Assembly: GCF_009769385.1 (NCBI RefSeq)
Contig: NZ_VKAB01000021.1
Coordinates: forward strand, 124,001 to 188,000
Length of the DNA: 64,000 nt
Direction of reading: 5' to 3'
Origin: Saccharothrix deserti
GTDB taxonomy: Bacteria; Actinomycetota; Actinomycetes; Mycobacteriales; Pseudonocardiaceae
Shown here: piece by piece, positions 8,905 through 16,456 of the stretch
Layout: every line of letters starts with the position of its first letter
Numbering within the stretch: the stretch's first letter is position 1
Translations under genes and position numbers: made by a program
The notes under the pieces: model-generated
The model's database searches: none
Told to the model about the DNA's origin: nothing
The model's input: only the letters and a program-made list of their open reading frames with translations

Positions 8905-9804
8905 ATGACGAAGACCTTGAAGGTCGCGGATCGCGAGAAGACCGCCGAACGTCTGCTCAACTCCTCGGCCGACAAGTTCTACGACCCCGAGGTCGACATC
9001 GACTGGTCCGCACCGCTGGTGGACGGCCTGCGGTACACCCCGGAGCACCGGTGCTCGCTCTACGGCACGCAGCTGTGGGACCGGATGAGCGCGGAGCAGC
9101 GCATCGACCTGTCGCGGCACGAGGTCGCCAGCGTGGCCAGCGTCGGCCTGTGGTTCGAGATCCTGCTGATGCAGATGCTGCTCAAGGAGGTCTACCGCTC
9201 GGACCCGACGACCAAGCACGCCCAGTACGCGCTGACCGAGGTCGCCGACGAGTGCCGGCACTCCACGATGTTCGCCCGCATGGTCGAGCGGATCGGCTGC
9301 CCGCCCTACGGCCCCCGCCAGTACACCTACCAGCTGGGCAAACTGCTCCCGGTGATCGGCTACGGGCCCGCGCTGTACGGGTCGATCCTGGTCGCCGAGG
9401 AGGTCCTGGACCGGCTGCAGCGCGAGACGATGGCCGACGAGACCGTGCAGCCGCTGGTGCGCATGGTCAACCGGATCCACGTGCTCGAAGAGGCCCGGCA
9501 CGTGCGGTTCGCGCGGGAGGAGGTCGTCCGCGGCATGGAGGGGCTGACCCGGAAGGAGCTGCCCTACCAGCGGTGGCTCATCGCGACGACGTCCATGTTC
9601 ATCACCCGGTCGCTCATCAACCCGGACGTGTACTCGGCCGTCGGGCTGGACCAGGACGAGGCGCACAAGGTCGCGCTGGGCAACCCGCACTGGCAGGAGA
9701 CGATCCGCTGGTCGGGCGAGCGGATCATGAAGTTCCTGGACGAGGTCGGGCTGGTCGGCAAGCCGGGGATGCGGGCGTGGCGTCGGTCGTTCCTGCTCGG
9801 ATGA
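8905..9804 (+). CDS. AurF-like di-iron oxygenase
   Basis: The 299-residue product matches the family of AurF, the di-iron p-aminobenzoate N-oxygenase. The carboxylate/His ligands are spread over four helices: RHEVASVASVGLWFE, TEVADECRHSTMF, LVAEEVLDRL and HVLEEARHVRF. AurF oxidises amines, but most homologues are uncharacterised, so the substrate is open. GGGGAGGGA precedes the ATG at 8905. The next gene starts inside its stop codon (ATGA), so it is co-expressed with an alpha/beta hydrolase, and a divergent TetR gene probably controls both. Confidence 0.87.
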   Translation: MTKTLKVADREKTAERLLNSSADKFYDPEVDIDWSAPLVDGLRYTPEHRCSLYGTQLWDRMSAEQRIDLSRHEVASVASVGLWFEILLMQMLLKEVYRSDPTTKHAQYALTEVADECRHSTMFARMVERIGCPPYGPRQYTYQLGKLLPVIGYGPALYGSILVAEEVLDRLQRETMADETVQPLVRMVNRIHVLEEARHVRFAREEVVRGMEGLTRKELPYQRWLIATTSMFITRSLINPDVYSAVGLDQDEAHKVALGNPHWQETIRWSGERIMKFLDEVGLVGKPGMRAWRRSFLLG

Positions 9805-10721
9805 GCGGCCGGACGAGTGCGCCGCCCGTCGGCAGGGCCGGCAATCGGGCGCGAGGGGCCGATCACCGGTTCGTGACCTCGGACGGCACCGCGTTGCGCG
9901 TCGTGGACAGCGGGCCTCGGGACGCGGGTACGACCACCGTGCTGCTGCACGGCTGGACGTTGGACCACACGTCGTGGGACCTGGTGGCGTCCGGTCTGCC
10001 GGGGCGCGTGCTGCGGTACGACCACCGGGGGCACGGCGGCTCGGCGCCCGCGCCGGTCGGGACGGCGACCATCGCGCGGTGTGCGGACGACCTGGCCGAG
10101 GTGATCGCGGCACGGGTGCCCACCGGGCGGATCGTGCTGGTCGGGCACTCGATGGGCGGCATGATGATCATGGCGTTGGCCGAGCAGCACCCCTCGCTGC
10201 TCGACCGCGTCGCCGGCGTCGTGCTGGTGGCCACCTCTTCGGGTGAACTTGCGGGGGCGACGCTGGGGCTGCCCGGCGCGTTCGGGCGGGCGTTGGCGGC
10301 GGGGGAGAAGGCGGTCAACCGGCGGATCGCCCGGTTGCGGCGGGCGGAGCTGCTCCGCCGCACGGAGGTCGCCCGGCCGGGGCTGAGGTGGCTGCTGTTC
10401 GGCAAGCGGCCGCCGTGGCGGTACGTCGCGATGACCGCCGCCATGGTCGGCCGGTGCCACCCGGTGAGCATGGTCGGGTTCCGCGACTCGCTGGACGCGC
10501 ACGACCGGCGCAAGGCGCTGGCCGAGTTCGCCTGCATCCCGTCGGTGGTGCTGGCGGGCGCGGAGGACCGGCTCACGCCGTTGCGGCACGCGCGGGTGCT
10601 CGCCGACGAACTACCGCACGCCGAGCTGGTGATCTACCCGGGCGCAGGCCACATGCTGCCTTTGGAGAGGGCCAACGAGGTCGCGGCACACATCACCGCA
10701 ATCGCCCGTGGCCGCCGTTGA
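9801..10721 (+). CDS. Alpha/beta hydrolase
   Basis: The 306-residue hydrolase has an oxyanion region VLLHGWTLDHTSW, nucleophile elbow VGHSMGG (Ser near residue 117), acid in AGAEDRLTPL and catalytic His in GAGHMLPLE. Its ATG overlaps the TGA of the AurF-like gene by one base, tying it to the same transcript. It may hydrolyse an ester linked to the oxygenase product; this is inference from context. Confidence 0.87.
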   Translation: MSGRTSAPPVGRAGNRARGADHRFVTSDGTALRVVDSGPRDAGTTTVLLHGWTLDHTSWDLVASGLPGRVLRYDHRGHGGSAPAPVGTATIARCADDLAEVIAARVPTGRIVLVGHSMGGMMIMALAEQHPSLLDRVAGVVLVATSSGELAGATLGLPGAFGRALAAGEKAVNRRIARLRRAELLRRTEVARPGLRWLLFGKRPPWRYVAMTAAMVGRCHPVSMVGFRDSLDAHDRRKALAEFACIPSVVLAGAEDRLTPLRHARVLADELPHAELVIYPGAGHMLPLERANEVAAHITAIARGRR

Positions 10722-10724
10722 CCC

Positions 10725-10884
10725 AGGGTCCCCCCGGCAAGGGGAACCCTTGTTTTGATCCTGCCGGCTCGCACCGACAATCACGCGCGGTCGCGCCCGG
10801 CCTGTGGACAACGAGCGCCGCTGTGGACAACCGGGCGCCGCGGTGGACGACGAGTGGGGCCGTGTCGGGGGGACGGCCCCACTC
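10725..10884 (+). repeat. Composite repeat, copy A: terminator-like stem plus hairpin
   Basis: The element starts with a GGGTCCCC...GGGGAACCC stem followed by TTGTTTTGATCCTGCC, then CCTGTGGACAAC, then a 12-bp perfect inverted repeat (10852-10863 GAGTGGGGCCGT with 10873-10884). Copy B at 15301-15440 has the same order of parts. It lies between a plus-strand hydrolase and a minus-strand TetR gene and probably ends transcription, at least from the left. Confidence 0.7.
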
Positions 10885-10900
10885 GCCTGCTCGATGCCGA

Positions 10901-10990
10901 GCTCGGCAACTCAGTGCCGCGACTCGGTGCCGCAACGACTCAGCGCCGCGACTCAGTGCCGCAACTCAGCGCCGCAACGACGTCAGTGCT
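10901..10990. repeat. Short degenerate tandem repeat (ACTCAGTGCCGCA-type)
   Basis: About six imperfect units of CGACTCAGYGCCGCAA follow one another directly up to and just into the 3' end of the TetR gene at 10983. No coding frame fits. The unit differs from the other repeat families in the window. Confidence 0.7.
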
Positions 10991-11630
10991 GCAGCGGGAA
11001 GCCGCCGCCGATGCCCCGCCAAGCCAGGTTGGAGATCAGCGCCACCGCGTCTTCCTTCGCCAGCTTCCGGTCGTCCGCCAGCCACGCCCGTGCCGTCACC
11101 TGGCTCAAGCCGACCAAACCCACCGCCAGCAGCCGGGCGCGGTGCTCGTCCAGGCCGGCGTCGGAGGTGATCGTGTCGGTGATCGCGTCCACGCTGTCCG
11201 TCGTCGCCCGCTCCACGGCGCGCGCCACCGCGGGCTCGCCGCGCAGGTCCGATTCGAACACCATCCGGAACGCCTGGCCCTCGCCGTCCACGAAGTCGTA
11301 GAACGCGGCGACCGCGGCCTTGACCCGCTGCTTGTTGTCCGTGGTGGACGCCAGCGCACCGCGAACGCGGTTCACCAACTCGTCCACGTGGGACTCCAGC
11401 AGCGCCATGTACAGCTCGAGCTTGCCGGGGAAGTGCTGGTAGAGCACCGGCTTGCTGACCCCGGCGCGCTCGGCGATCTCGTCCATCGCGGCGGCGTGGT
11501 AGCCGTTGGTCACGAACACGTCCTGCGCCGCGGCCAGCAACTGGGCACGTCGAGCGGTGCGTGGGAGTCGTACACCCCGCCCCGCCGCGCCGCCGTGGTG
11601 CCCGACCGCAGTCTGGGCCGTCTCCGTCAT
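10983..11630 (-). CDS. TetR-family transcriptional regulator
   Basis: This 215-residue regulator has an N-terminal helix-turn-helix (LLAAAQDVFVTNGYHAAAMD ... AERAGVSKPVLYQHF, residues about 28-72) and a helical effector domain. ATG 11630 is preceded by GGAGG five bases upstream, which decides it over an in-frame start at 11645. It faces an alpha/beta hydrolase gene across a 134-bp gap and may be the counterpart of the TetR gene beside DUF3107 in mycobacteria (Rv3208, from memory). Confidence 0.9.
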   Translation of the reverse strand: MTETAQTAVGHHGGAAGRGVRLPRTARRAQLLAAAQDVFVTNGYHAAAMDEIAERAGVSKPVLYQHFPGKLELYMALLESHVDELVNRVRGALASTTDNKQRVKAAVAAFYDFVDGEGQAFRMVFESDLRGEPAVARAVERATTDSVDAITDTITSDAGLDEHRARLLAVGLVGLSQVTARAWLADDRKLAKEDAVALISNLAWRGIGGGFPLQH

Positions 11631-11669
11631 GGTGCCTCCAGCCAACCAATCATCACGGAACCGGAAAGG

Positions 11670-11696
11670 GGTTGCCCTTCCGGCTCGTCGGCAACC
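11670..11696. promoter_or_regulatory. Candidate operator: GGTTGCC/GGCAACC inverted repeat
   Basis: GGTTGCC at 11670-11676 and GGCAACC at 11690-11696 form perfect 7-bp arms 13 bases apart in the gap between the divergent TetR and hydrolase genes. The spacing is long for TetR proteins, so this is a tentative call. Confidence 0.35.
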
Positions 11697-11764
11697 TTAC
11701 TCGCTGGTAGCAGCGTTTCGGGAAAGCTTCTCGTTTCACCGGACGTCCGAGCAGGCATCCTGGA

Positions 11765-12751
11765 GTGGTGACCGACATCCTGGAGGCGCGCCGAACCGCC
11801 ATCACCCACGTGCCGCTGTCCTCCGCGTCGCTGCCTGCCCTGGACACAACGATCCAGCCGTGGCCAGGTGACTACGTCCAGGTCGGCGGGCACAGCATGC
11901 ACGTCCGGCGCACACCCGGACCGGCCGGGTCGACGGCCGTCTACGTGCACGGGCTGGGCGGTTCGGCGACGAACTGGACCGACCTGGCCGCGCAGCTCTC
12001 CGAGCACGTCGAGGGTCACGCGCTGGACCTGCCGGGGTTCGGCCGGTCGGAGCCGATCGACGGCTACGACTTCCGGATGGCCACCCACGCGCGGGTCGTC
12101 ATCGAGTACATCGAGTCGCTCGGCTCACACCCCGTGCACCTGTTCGGCAACTCGATGGGCGGCGCGATCACGTTGATGGTCGCCTCCACCCGGCCCGACC
12201 TGGTGCGCACCCTGACGCTGATCTCGCCCGCCGTGCCCGACCTGCGGCCGAGCCTGCGCCGGGTGTCCGACCGGCGGCTGCCGCTGGCGTTCCTGCCGGT
12301 CGTGGGCCCGCGGGTGCGGGAGCAGCTGGCCGCCGTGTCGCCGCGTGAGCGCACCCACCAGATGCTCCGGCTGTGCTTCGCGAACCCCCACTCGGTGCCG
12401 GCGAACCGGATCGAGCAGAGCGAGGAGGAGTACACCGAGCGGTCCGCGCAGGCGTGGGCGGGCAACGCGCTGAGCCGCAGCACGATCGACCTGATCCGCA
12501 CCTGGCTGGTGCCGCGGTCGAAGTCGATGTGGCTGCTGCCGCCGAAGATCACCGCGCCGACGCTGGTCGTGTGGGGCACCGAGGACCGGCTGGTCAGCGT
12601 GCGCAAGGCGCCGAGGGTGGCCCGGCTGATCCCGCGCGGTCGGCTGCTCGTGCTGCCGCGGACCGGGCACGTGGCGCAGATGGAGCGGCCGGTGTCCGTG
12701 GCCCGCGCGGTGCTGGGCATGTGGGAGGCGGTCGAGCGGCGGGAGTGGTGA
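11765..12751 (+). CDS. Alpha/beta hydrolase
   Basis: The 328-residue hydrolase has YVHGLGGSATNW as its oxyanion region, the nucleophile elbow LFGNSMGG, an acid in WGTEDRLVSV and the His in RTGHVAQME. Two adjacent GTG codons (11765 and 11768) could start it and no strong ribosome-binding site separates them. It is divergent from a TetR gene and 81 bp upstream of DUF3152 on the same strand. The substrate is unknown. Confidence 0.85.
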   Translation: MVTDILEARRTAITHVPLSSASLPALDTTIQPWPGDYVQVGGHSMHVRRTPGPAGSTAVYVHGLGGSATNWTDLAAQLSEHVEGHALDLPGFGRSEPIDGYDFRMATHARVVIEYIESLGSHPVHLFGNSMGGAITLMVASTRPDLVRTLTLISPAVPDLRPSLRRVSDRRLPLAFLPVVGPRVREQLAAVSPRERTHQMLRLCFANPHSVPANRIEQSEEEYTERSAQAWAGNALSRSTIDLIRTWLVPRSKSMWLLPPKITAPTLVVWGTEDRLVSVRKAPRVARLIPRGRLLVLPRTGHVAQMERPVSVARAVLGMWEAVERREW

Positions 12752-12832
12752 CGTGGATCGGTTCAGCCGGTCGGTGACGCGCAGGTCACCTGCGCTCCGC
12801 TGTAGGGGGGAGGTTGTGGCACCCTGGTTGCC

Positions 12833-13867
12833 GTGAACCGGACGTCGCAGGGCGAGCGTGACACGGCGCCGTCCTCTGATGACCGACCGCCGCTGTCCGA
12901 AGAGCGCTACCGCCGCGGCACGCGCCGCACGGGCGCGGAGCCGCTGGCGGCGTCCTGGGAACCGGCCGGCCGGAAGCACCGCAAGCGTCGCAGGGGCGTG
13001 AAAGGCCTGATCGCGAGCTACGGCTGGCGCATCTACGCCATTCCCGTGCTGCTCGTGCTCACCGCCTTGGTGGTGCTGGACACCGCCGTGCCGACGAAGA
13101 TCGGCGAGACGGGCGCAGGCACCGACACGGCCACCGGTGCGACGGCGGCGGCGACGTCCTCCACCGGTCCTCCCGCGGCCACCGAGAAGCCGCCGGTCGA
13201 CGTGGACCTGAAGAACTTCCCGACCGCGCAGCTGCCGGACGGGCCGAAGTACTCCGAGCAGGGCGCCGGCACGTGGGCGGTCGTCCCCGGCGGCACTCCG
13301 CAGGCCGGCACCGGCAAGCTGTACAAGTACGCGATCGCCATCGAGGACGGCGTCGAGCCGGCCGACTACGGCGGCGACCGGGACGCGTTCGCCCGGACCG
13401 TCGACGGGTTCCTGTCCGACCCGCGCAGCTGGATCGGCACCGGCCAGGTGGCCGTGCAGCGGGTCGAGGGCGGCCCGGTCGACTTCACCGTGAGCTTGAC
13501 CACCACGAACACCACGCACGCCCTGTGCGGGTTCCAGATCCAGTTCGAGTCGTCGTGCTGGCACCGGCTCACCAAGCGGGTCATCATCAACACCGCCCGG
13601 TGGGTGCGGGGCGCCAAGGTGTACGGCAGCGACCTGGGCGCGTACCGGAACTACGCGATCAACCACGAGGTCGGCCACGTGCTCGACATCCAGCACGAAG
13701 GCTGCAAGGAGAACGGCAAGGCCGCGCCGGTGATGATGCAGCAGTCGTTCGGGGTCGCCAACGACTACGTCGCCCAGCTGAACTCGGTGGACTCGTCCAA
13801 CCGCTACGCGGTGGAGGCCAACGGCCTGGTGTGCACACCCAACCCGTTCCCCGTCGCACCCCAGTAG
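12833..13867 (+). CDS. DUF3152 membrane-anchored protein with HExxH motif
   Basis: The 344-residue protein has a long basic cytoplasmic N-terminus, one membrane helix at about 67-85, a Thr/Ala/Pro linker and an outer DUF3152 domain. HEVGHVLDIQHEGC at 278-291 reads as an extended zinc-metalloprotease motif (HExxHxxxxxH), and two cysteines (about 226 and 236) precede it. It is therefore probably an envelope metallopeptidase, though the activity of DUF3152 has not been shown to my knowledge. In mycobacteria the homologue also lies next to moeZ (Rv3207c, from memory). The palindromic repeat begins four bases after its stop. Confidence 0.85.
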   Translation: MNRTSQGERDTAPSSDDRPPLSEERYRRGTRRTGAEPLAASWEPAGRKHRKRRRGVKGLIASYGWRIYAIPVLLVLTALVVLDTAVPTKIGETGAGTDTATGATAAATSSTGPPAATEKPPVDVDLKNFPTAQLPDGPKYSEQGAGTWAVVPGGTPQAGTGKLYKYAIAIEDGVEPADYGGDRDAFARTVDGFLSDPRSWIGTGQVAVQRVEGGPVDFTVSLTTTNTTHALCGFQIQFESSCWHRLTKRVIINTARWVRGAKVYGSDLGAYRNYAINHEVGHVLDIQHEGCKENGKAAPVMMQQSFGVANDYVAQLNSVDSSNRYAVEANGLVCTPNPFPVAPQ

Positions 13868-13870
13868 CTG

Positions 13871-14002
13871 TGTTGGATTGCGCCGCCTCCGGCGTCGCGG
13901 GCCCGGTCGCCCGGGAGGTCGGTCGCTCGCGCCTGATTTTCCGACGGTCGAAGAGCGTGATCGCCGGAAAATGAGTCGCGAACGACCGACGGCGACCTCG
14001 CG
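13871..14002 (-). repeat. Palindromic interspersed repeat, copy 2 (inverted)
   Basis: Read on the minus strand, this matches copies 1 and 3 along nearly its whole length. Its stem carries ATTTTCCGGCGATC and GACCGTCGGAAAAT, whereas the other copies have ATTTCCC and GGGAAAT, so both arms changed together. It fills the space between DUF3152 and moeZ. Confidence 0.85.
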
Positions 14003-14115
14003 GGGGTGGCGAGCTGGGCGTCCCGCGCCTTGGGACGACTTCCCATCGGGGAAGACGGACGGGCAGGCTGGTGTTGTCCGTCGGTAGAGGACATGTTTCG
14101 TCGAGGAGGACTCAG

Positions 14116-15288
14116 ATGGCGCTTCCGCCGCTCGTGGAGCCCGCAGCGGAGCTGACCAAGGAAGAGGTCGCGCGGTACAGCCGCCACCTGATCATCCCGG
14201 ATGTCGGGGTCGACGGGCAGAAGCGGCTGAAGAACGCGAAGGTGCTGGTCGTCGGGGCCGGTGGCCTGGGCAGCCCGGCCCTGCTCTACCTGGCCGCGGC
14301 GGGCGTCGGCACGCTGGGCGTGGTCGACTTCGACATCGTCGACGAGTCGAACCTCCAGCGTCAGGTCATCCACGGTCAGTCCGACATCGGCAAGCCGAAG
14401 GCGGAGTCCGCGCGCGACTCGGTGGCCGAGATCAACCCGTTCGTGAAGGTGGTGCTGCACCAGACCCACCTGAACTCGGAGAACGTGCTCGACATCTTCC
14501 GGGACTACGACCTGATCCTGGACGGCACGGACAACTTCGCCACCCGGTACCTGGTCAACGACGCGGCCGTGCTGCTCGGCAAGCCGTACGTGTGGGGCTC
14601 GATCTTCCGGTTCGAGGGCCAGGTCAGCGTCTTCTGGGAGGACGCGCCGGACGGCCAGGGCCTGAACTACCGCGACCTCTACCCCGAGCCGCCGCCGCCC
14701 GGCATGGTGCCGTCGTGCGCGGAGGGTGGCGTGCTGGGCGTGCTGTGCGCGTCGATCGGCTCGATCATGGTGACCGAGGCGATCAAGCTGCTGACCGGCA
14801 TCGGCGACCCGCTGCTCGGCCGGCTCATGGTGTACGACGCCCTGGAGATGTCCTACCGGACCATCAAGATCCGCAAGGACCCGGAGAGCGTCAAGATCAC
14901 CGAGCTGATCGACTACGACGCGTTCTGCGGTGTGGTGTCCGACGACGCCCAGCAGGCCGCGGCGGGCAACACGATCACGCCGCTGGAGCTGAAGCAGAAG
15001 CAGGACGCCGGCGACGACTTCCTGCTGGTGGACGTCCGCGAGCCGCACGAGTACGAGATCGTGAAGATCCCCGGCTCGGTGCTGATCCCGAAGGACCGCA
15101 TCCTGTCGGGCGAGGCGTTCGCGGAGCTGCCGCAGGACAAGCCGCTGGTGCTGCACTGCAAGTCCGGCGCCCGTTCGGCGGAGGCGCTGGCCGCCCTGCA
15201 CCGGGCCGGGTTCAAGGACGCCGTGCACGTGGGCGGCGGCGTGCTGGCGTGGGCCCGCGAGGTCGACCCCTCGCTGCCGACCTACTGA
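14116..15288 (+). CDS. moeZ: Molybdopterin-synthase adenylyltransferase/sulfurtransferase MoeZ
   Basis: The 390-residue protein joins a ThiF/MoeB-type adenylyltransferase to a rhodanese domain. The nucleotide loop is GAGGLGSP at 47-54, with conserved DNFATRYL and the SCAEGGVLG region. The C-terminal rhodanese has its active Cys348 in HCKSGARS. It activates and sulfurates small carrier proteins for molybdopterin, thiamine or cysteine synthesis. GAGGAGGA stands just before the ATG at 14116. MoeZ is needed for molybdenum cofactor, which the nitrate reductase about 1.2 kb downstream also requires. Confidence 0.95.
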   Translation: MALPPLVEPAAELTKEEVARYSRHLIIPDVGVDGQKRLKNAKVLVVGAGGLGSPALLYLAAAGVGTLGVVDFDIVDESNLQRQVIHGQSDIGKPKAESARDSVAEINPFVKVVLHQTHLNSENVLDIFRDYDLILDGTDNFATRYLVNDAAVLLGKPYVWGSIFRFEGQVSVFWEDAPDGQGLNYRDLYPEPPPPGMVPSCAEGGVLGVLCASIGSIMVTEAIKLLTGIGDPLLGRLMVYDALEMSYRTIKIRKDPESVKITELIDYDAFCGVVSDDAQQAAAGNTITPLELKQKQDAGDDFLLVDVREPHEYEIVKIPGSVLIPKDRILSGEAFAELPQDKPLVLHCKSGARSAEALAALHRAGFKDAVHVGGGVLAWAREVDPSLPTY

Positions 15289-15300
15289 ACCGACGCTTCG

Positions 15301-15440
15301 CAGGGGTCCCCGCCAGGGGATCCCCTGATCTTGATCCTGCCAGGCAGGGCGGACGGTCCGCGACGGTCGAACGCCCGCCTGTGGACAACTGCGAAGTCAC
15401 CCGGGGCCGTCTCGTTCGCGAGGCGGCCCCGGGTGACTTC
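15301..15440 (+). repeat. Composite repeat, copy B, ending in a UUCG-capped hairpin
   Basis: The element repeats copy A (10725-10884): a GGGGTCCCC/GGGGATCCCC stem, CTTGATCCTGCC, then CCTGTGGACAAC. It ends in a strong hairpin at 15393-15440: GAAGTCACCCGGGGCCG pairs perfectly with CGGCCCCGGGTGACTTC, and inside it CTCG-TTCG-CGAG closes a UUCG tetraloop. No T-run follows. It lies between moeZ and the TIGR02569 gene, which run in the same direction. Confidence 0.75.
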
Positions 15441-15551
15441 TGTCACTGTGACCTGGACTTCACGCTGAGACCGCACTTTTGCGGACAGGTCGAAGGTGTG
15501 GACACCACATGTTCGGGGTCCGAGGTCCACCAACACCGCGCCGAGTGCAGG

Positions 15552-15557
15552 TAGCGT
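15552..15557 (+). promoter_or_regulatory. -10 element TAGCGT of a leaderless promoter
   Basis: TAGCGT lies six bases before the GTG at 15564, as at 640-645 before the RecB-type nuclease gene. Confidence 0.5.
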
Positions 15558-15563
15558 GCCGGC

Positions 15564-16361
15564 GTGACCTCGACTCCGGAGCCGCCACCGTCGCACGTGC
15601 GTGCTGCGTTCGGCGCGCGGGACGCCGAGCCGGAGTTGATCGACGGTGGTCCGGTGTGGCGGTGCGGTGACGCGGCCATCCGCCCGGCGGGCAAGCCGGC
15701 CGAGGCCACCTGGGTCGCCAAGACCCTCGACACGCTCGAAGTCGACAACCTCCGCGTCGCCAGACCCCTGCGCTCCACCGACGGCCGGTACGTCGTGGGC
15801 GGCTGGGCGGCGACCAAGTACCTGTCCGGCCGGGCCGAGCCGAGGCACGACGAGGTCGTGGACGTCGCCGTCAAGCTCCACCGGGCGACCGCCGAGCTGA
15901 CCAGACCGCGGTTCCTGGACGCGCGCACCGACCTGTTCGCCACGGCCGACCGCTGCGCGTGGGACGAGGAGAAGGTCGACCTCGACCCCGACCTGGGCGG
16001 TCGGTTGTTCGAGCTGTGCGCGGGCTACCGCAAGCCCGTCCAGCTCAAGCCGCAGGTCGTGCACGGCGACCTGTTCGGCAACGTGCTGTTCGCGGGTGAC
16101 GCGGCCCCCGCGATCATCGACTTCGTCGCCTACTGGCGTCCTGGCACGTACGGCGCGGCGGTCGTCGTGGTCGACGCGCTCGCCTGGGGTGGCGCGGATC
16201 ACGGCATCCTCCGGCGCTGGGCGCACCTGGACGAGTGGCCGCAGATCCTCCTGCGGGCGACCCTGTTCCGCCTCGCGGTCCACGCACTGCACCCCCGGTC
16301 GAGCCCACAATCTCTCGTCGGGCTCGAGCGAACGGCCGCACGGGTCGTCGAACTGCTGTGA
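15564..16361 (+). CDS. TIGR02569 family protein (kinase-like fold)
   Basis: The 265-residue protein has the features of the TIGR02569 family, remote relatives of aminoglycoside phosphotransferases. VVHGDLFGNVLF near residue 172 resembles the kinase catalytic loop and AIIDFVAYWRP near residue 190 the metal-binding Asp. The family is characteristic of actinobacteria and commonly sits beside moeZ, as here; its substrate is unknown. It is unlikely to be a resistance gene. Confidence 0.85.
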   Translation: MTSTPEPPPSHVRAAFGARDAEPELIDGGPVWRCGDAAIRPAGKPAEATWVAKTLDTLEVDNLRVARPLRSTDGRYVVGGWAATKYLSGRAEPRHDEVVDVAVKLHRATAELTRPRFLDARTDLFATADRCAWDEEKVDLDPDLGGRLFELCAGYRKPVQLKPQVVHGDLFGNVLFAGDAAPAIIDFVAYWRPGTYGAAVVVVDALAWGGADHGILRRWAHLDEWPQILLRATLFRLAVHALHPRSSPQSLVGLERTAARVVELL

Positions 16362-16427
16362 CCTCACCCTCATCGCAGGCGTGCTGAGCAGTCAAGTTCC
16401 CCTGGATGAAACATTCCACGTTCTGCC

Positions 16428-16449
16428 GTTAACAGGCCTTTCTTACCGT
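16428..16449 (+). promoter_or_regulatory. Promoter of the nitrate reductase gene with shared TAAC-N6-TTCTTAC motif
   Basis: TAAC, six bases, then TTCTTACCGT ends seven bases before the GTG at 16457, so TACCGT may be the -10 of a leaderless promoter. The same TAAC-N6-TTCTTAC pattern stands before narK at 19974-19990. It could include part of a GlnR or similar nitrogen-control site, but the match to the known GlnR consensus is weak. Confidence 0.45.
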
Positions 16450-16456
16450 CGGACGC

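Noticed and set aside
15564-16361. Aminoglycoside resistance kinase
   Set aside because: The fold is distantly related, but the sequence fits the actinobacterial TIGR02569 family, which accompanies moeZ.
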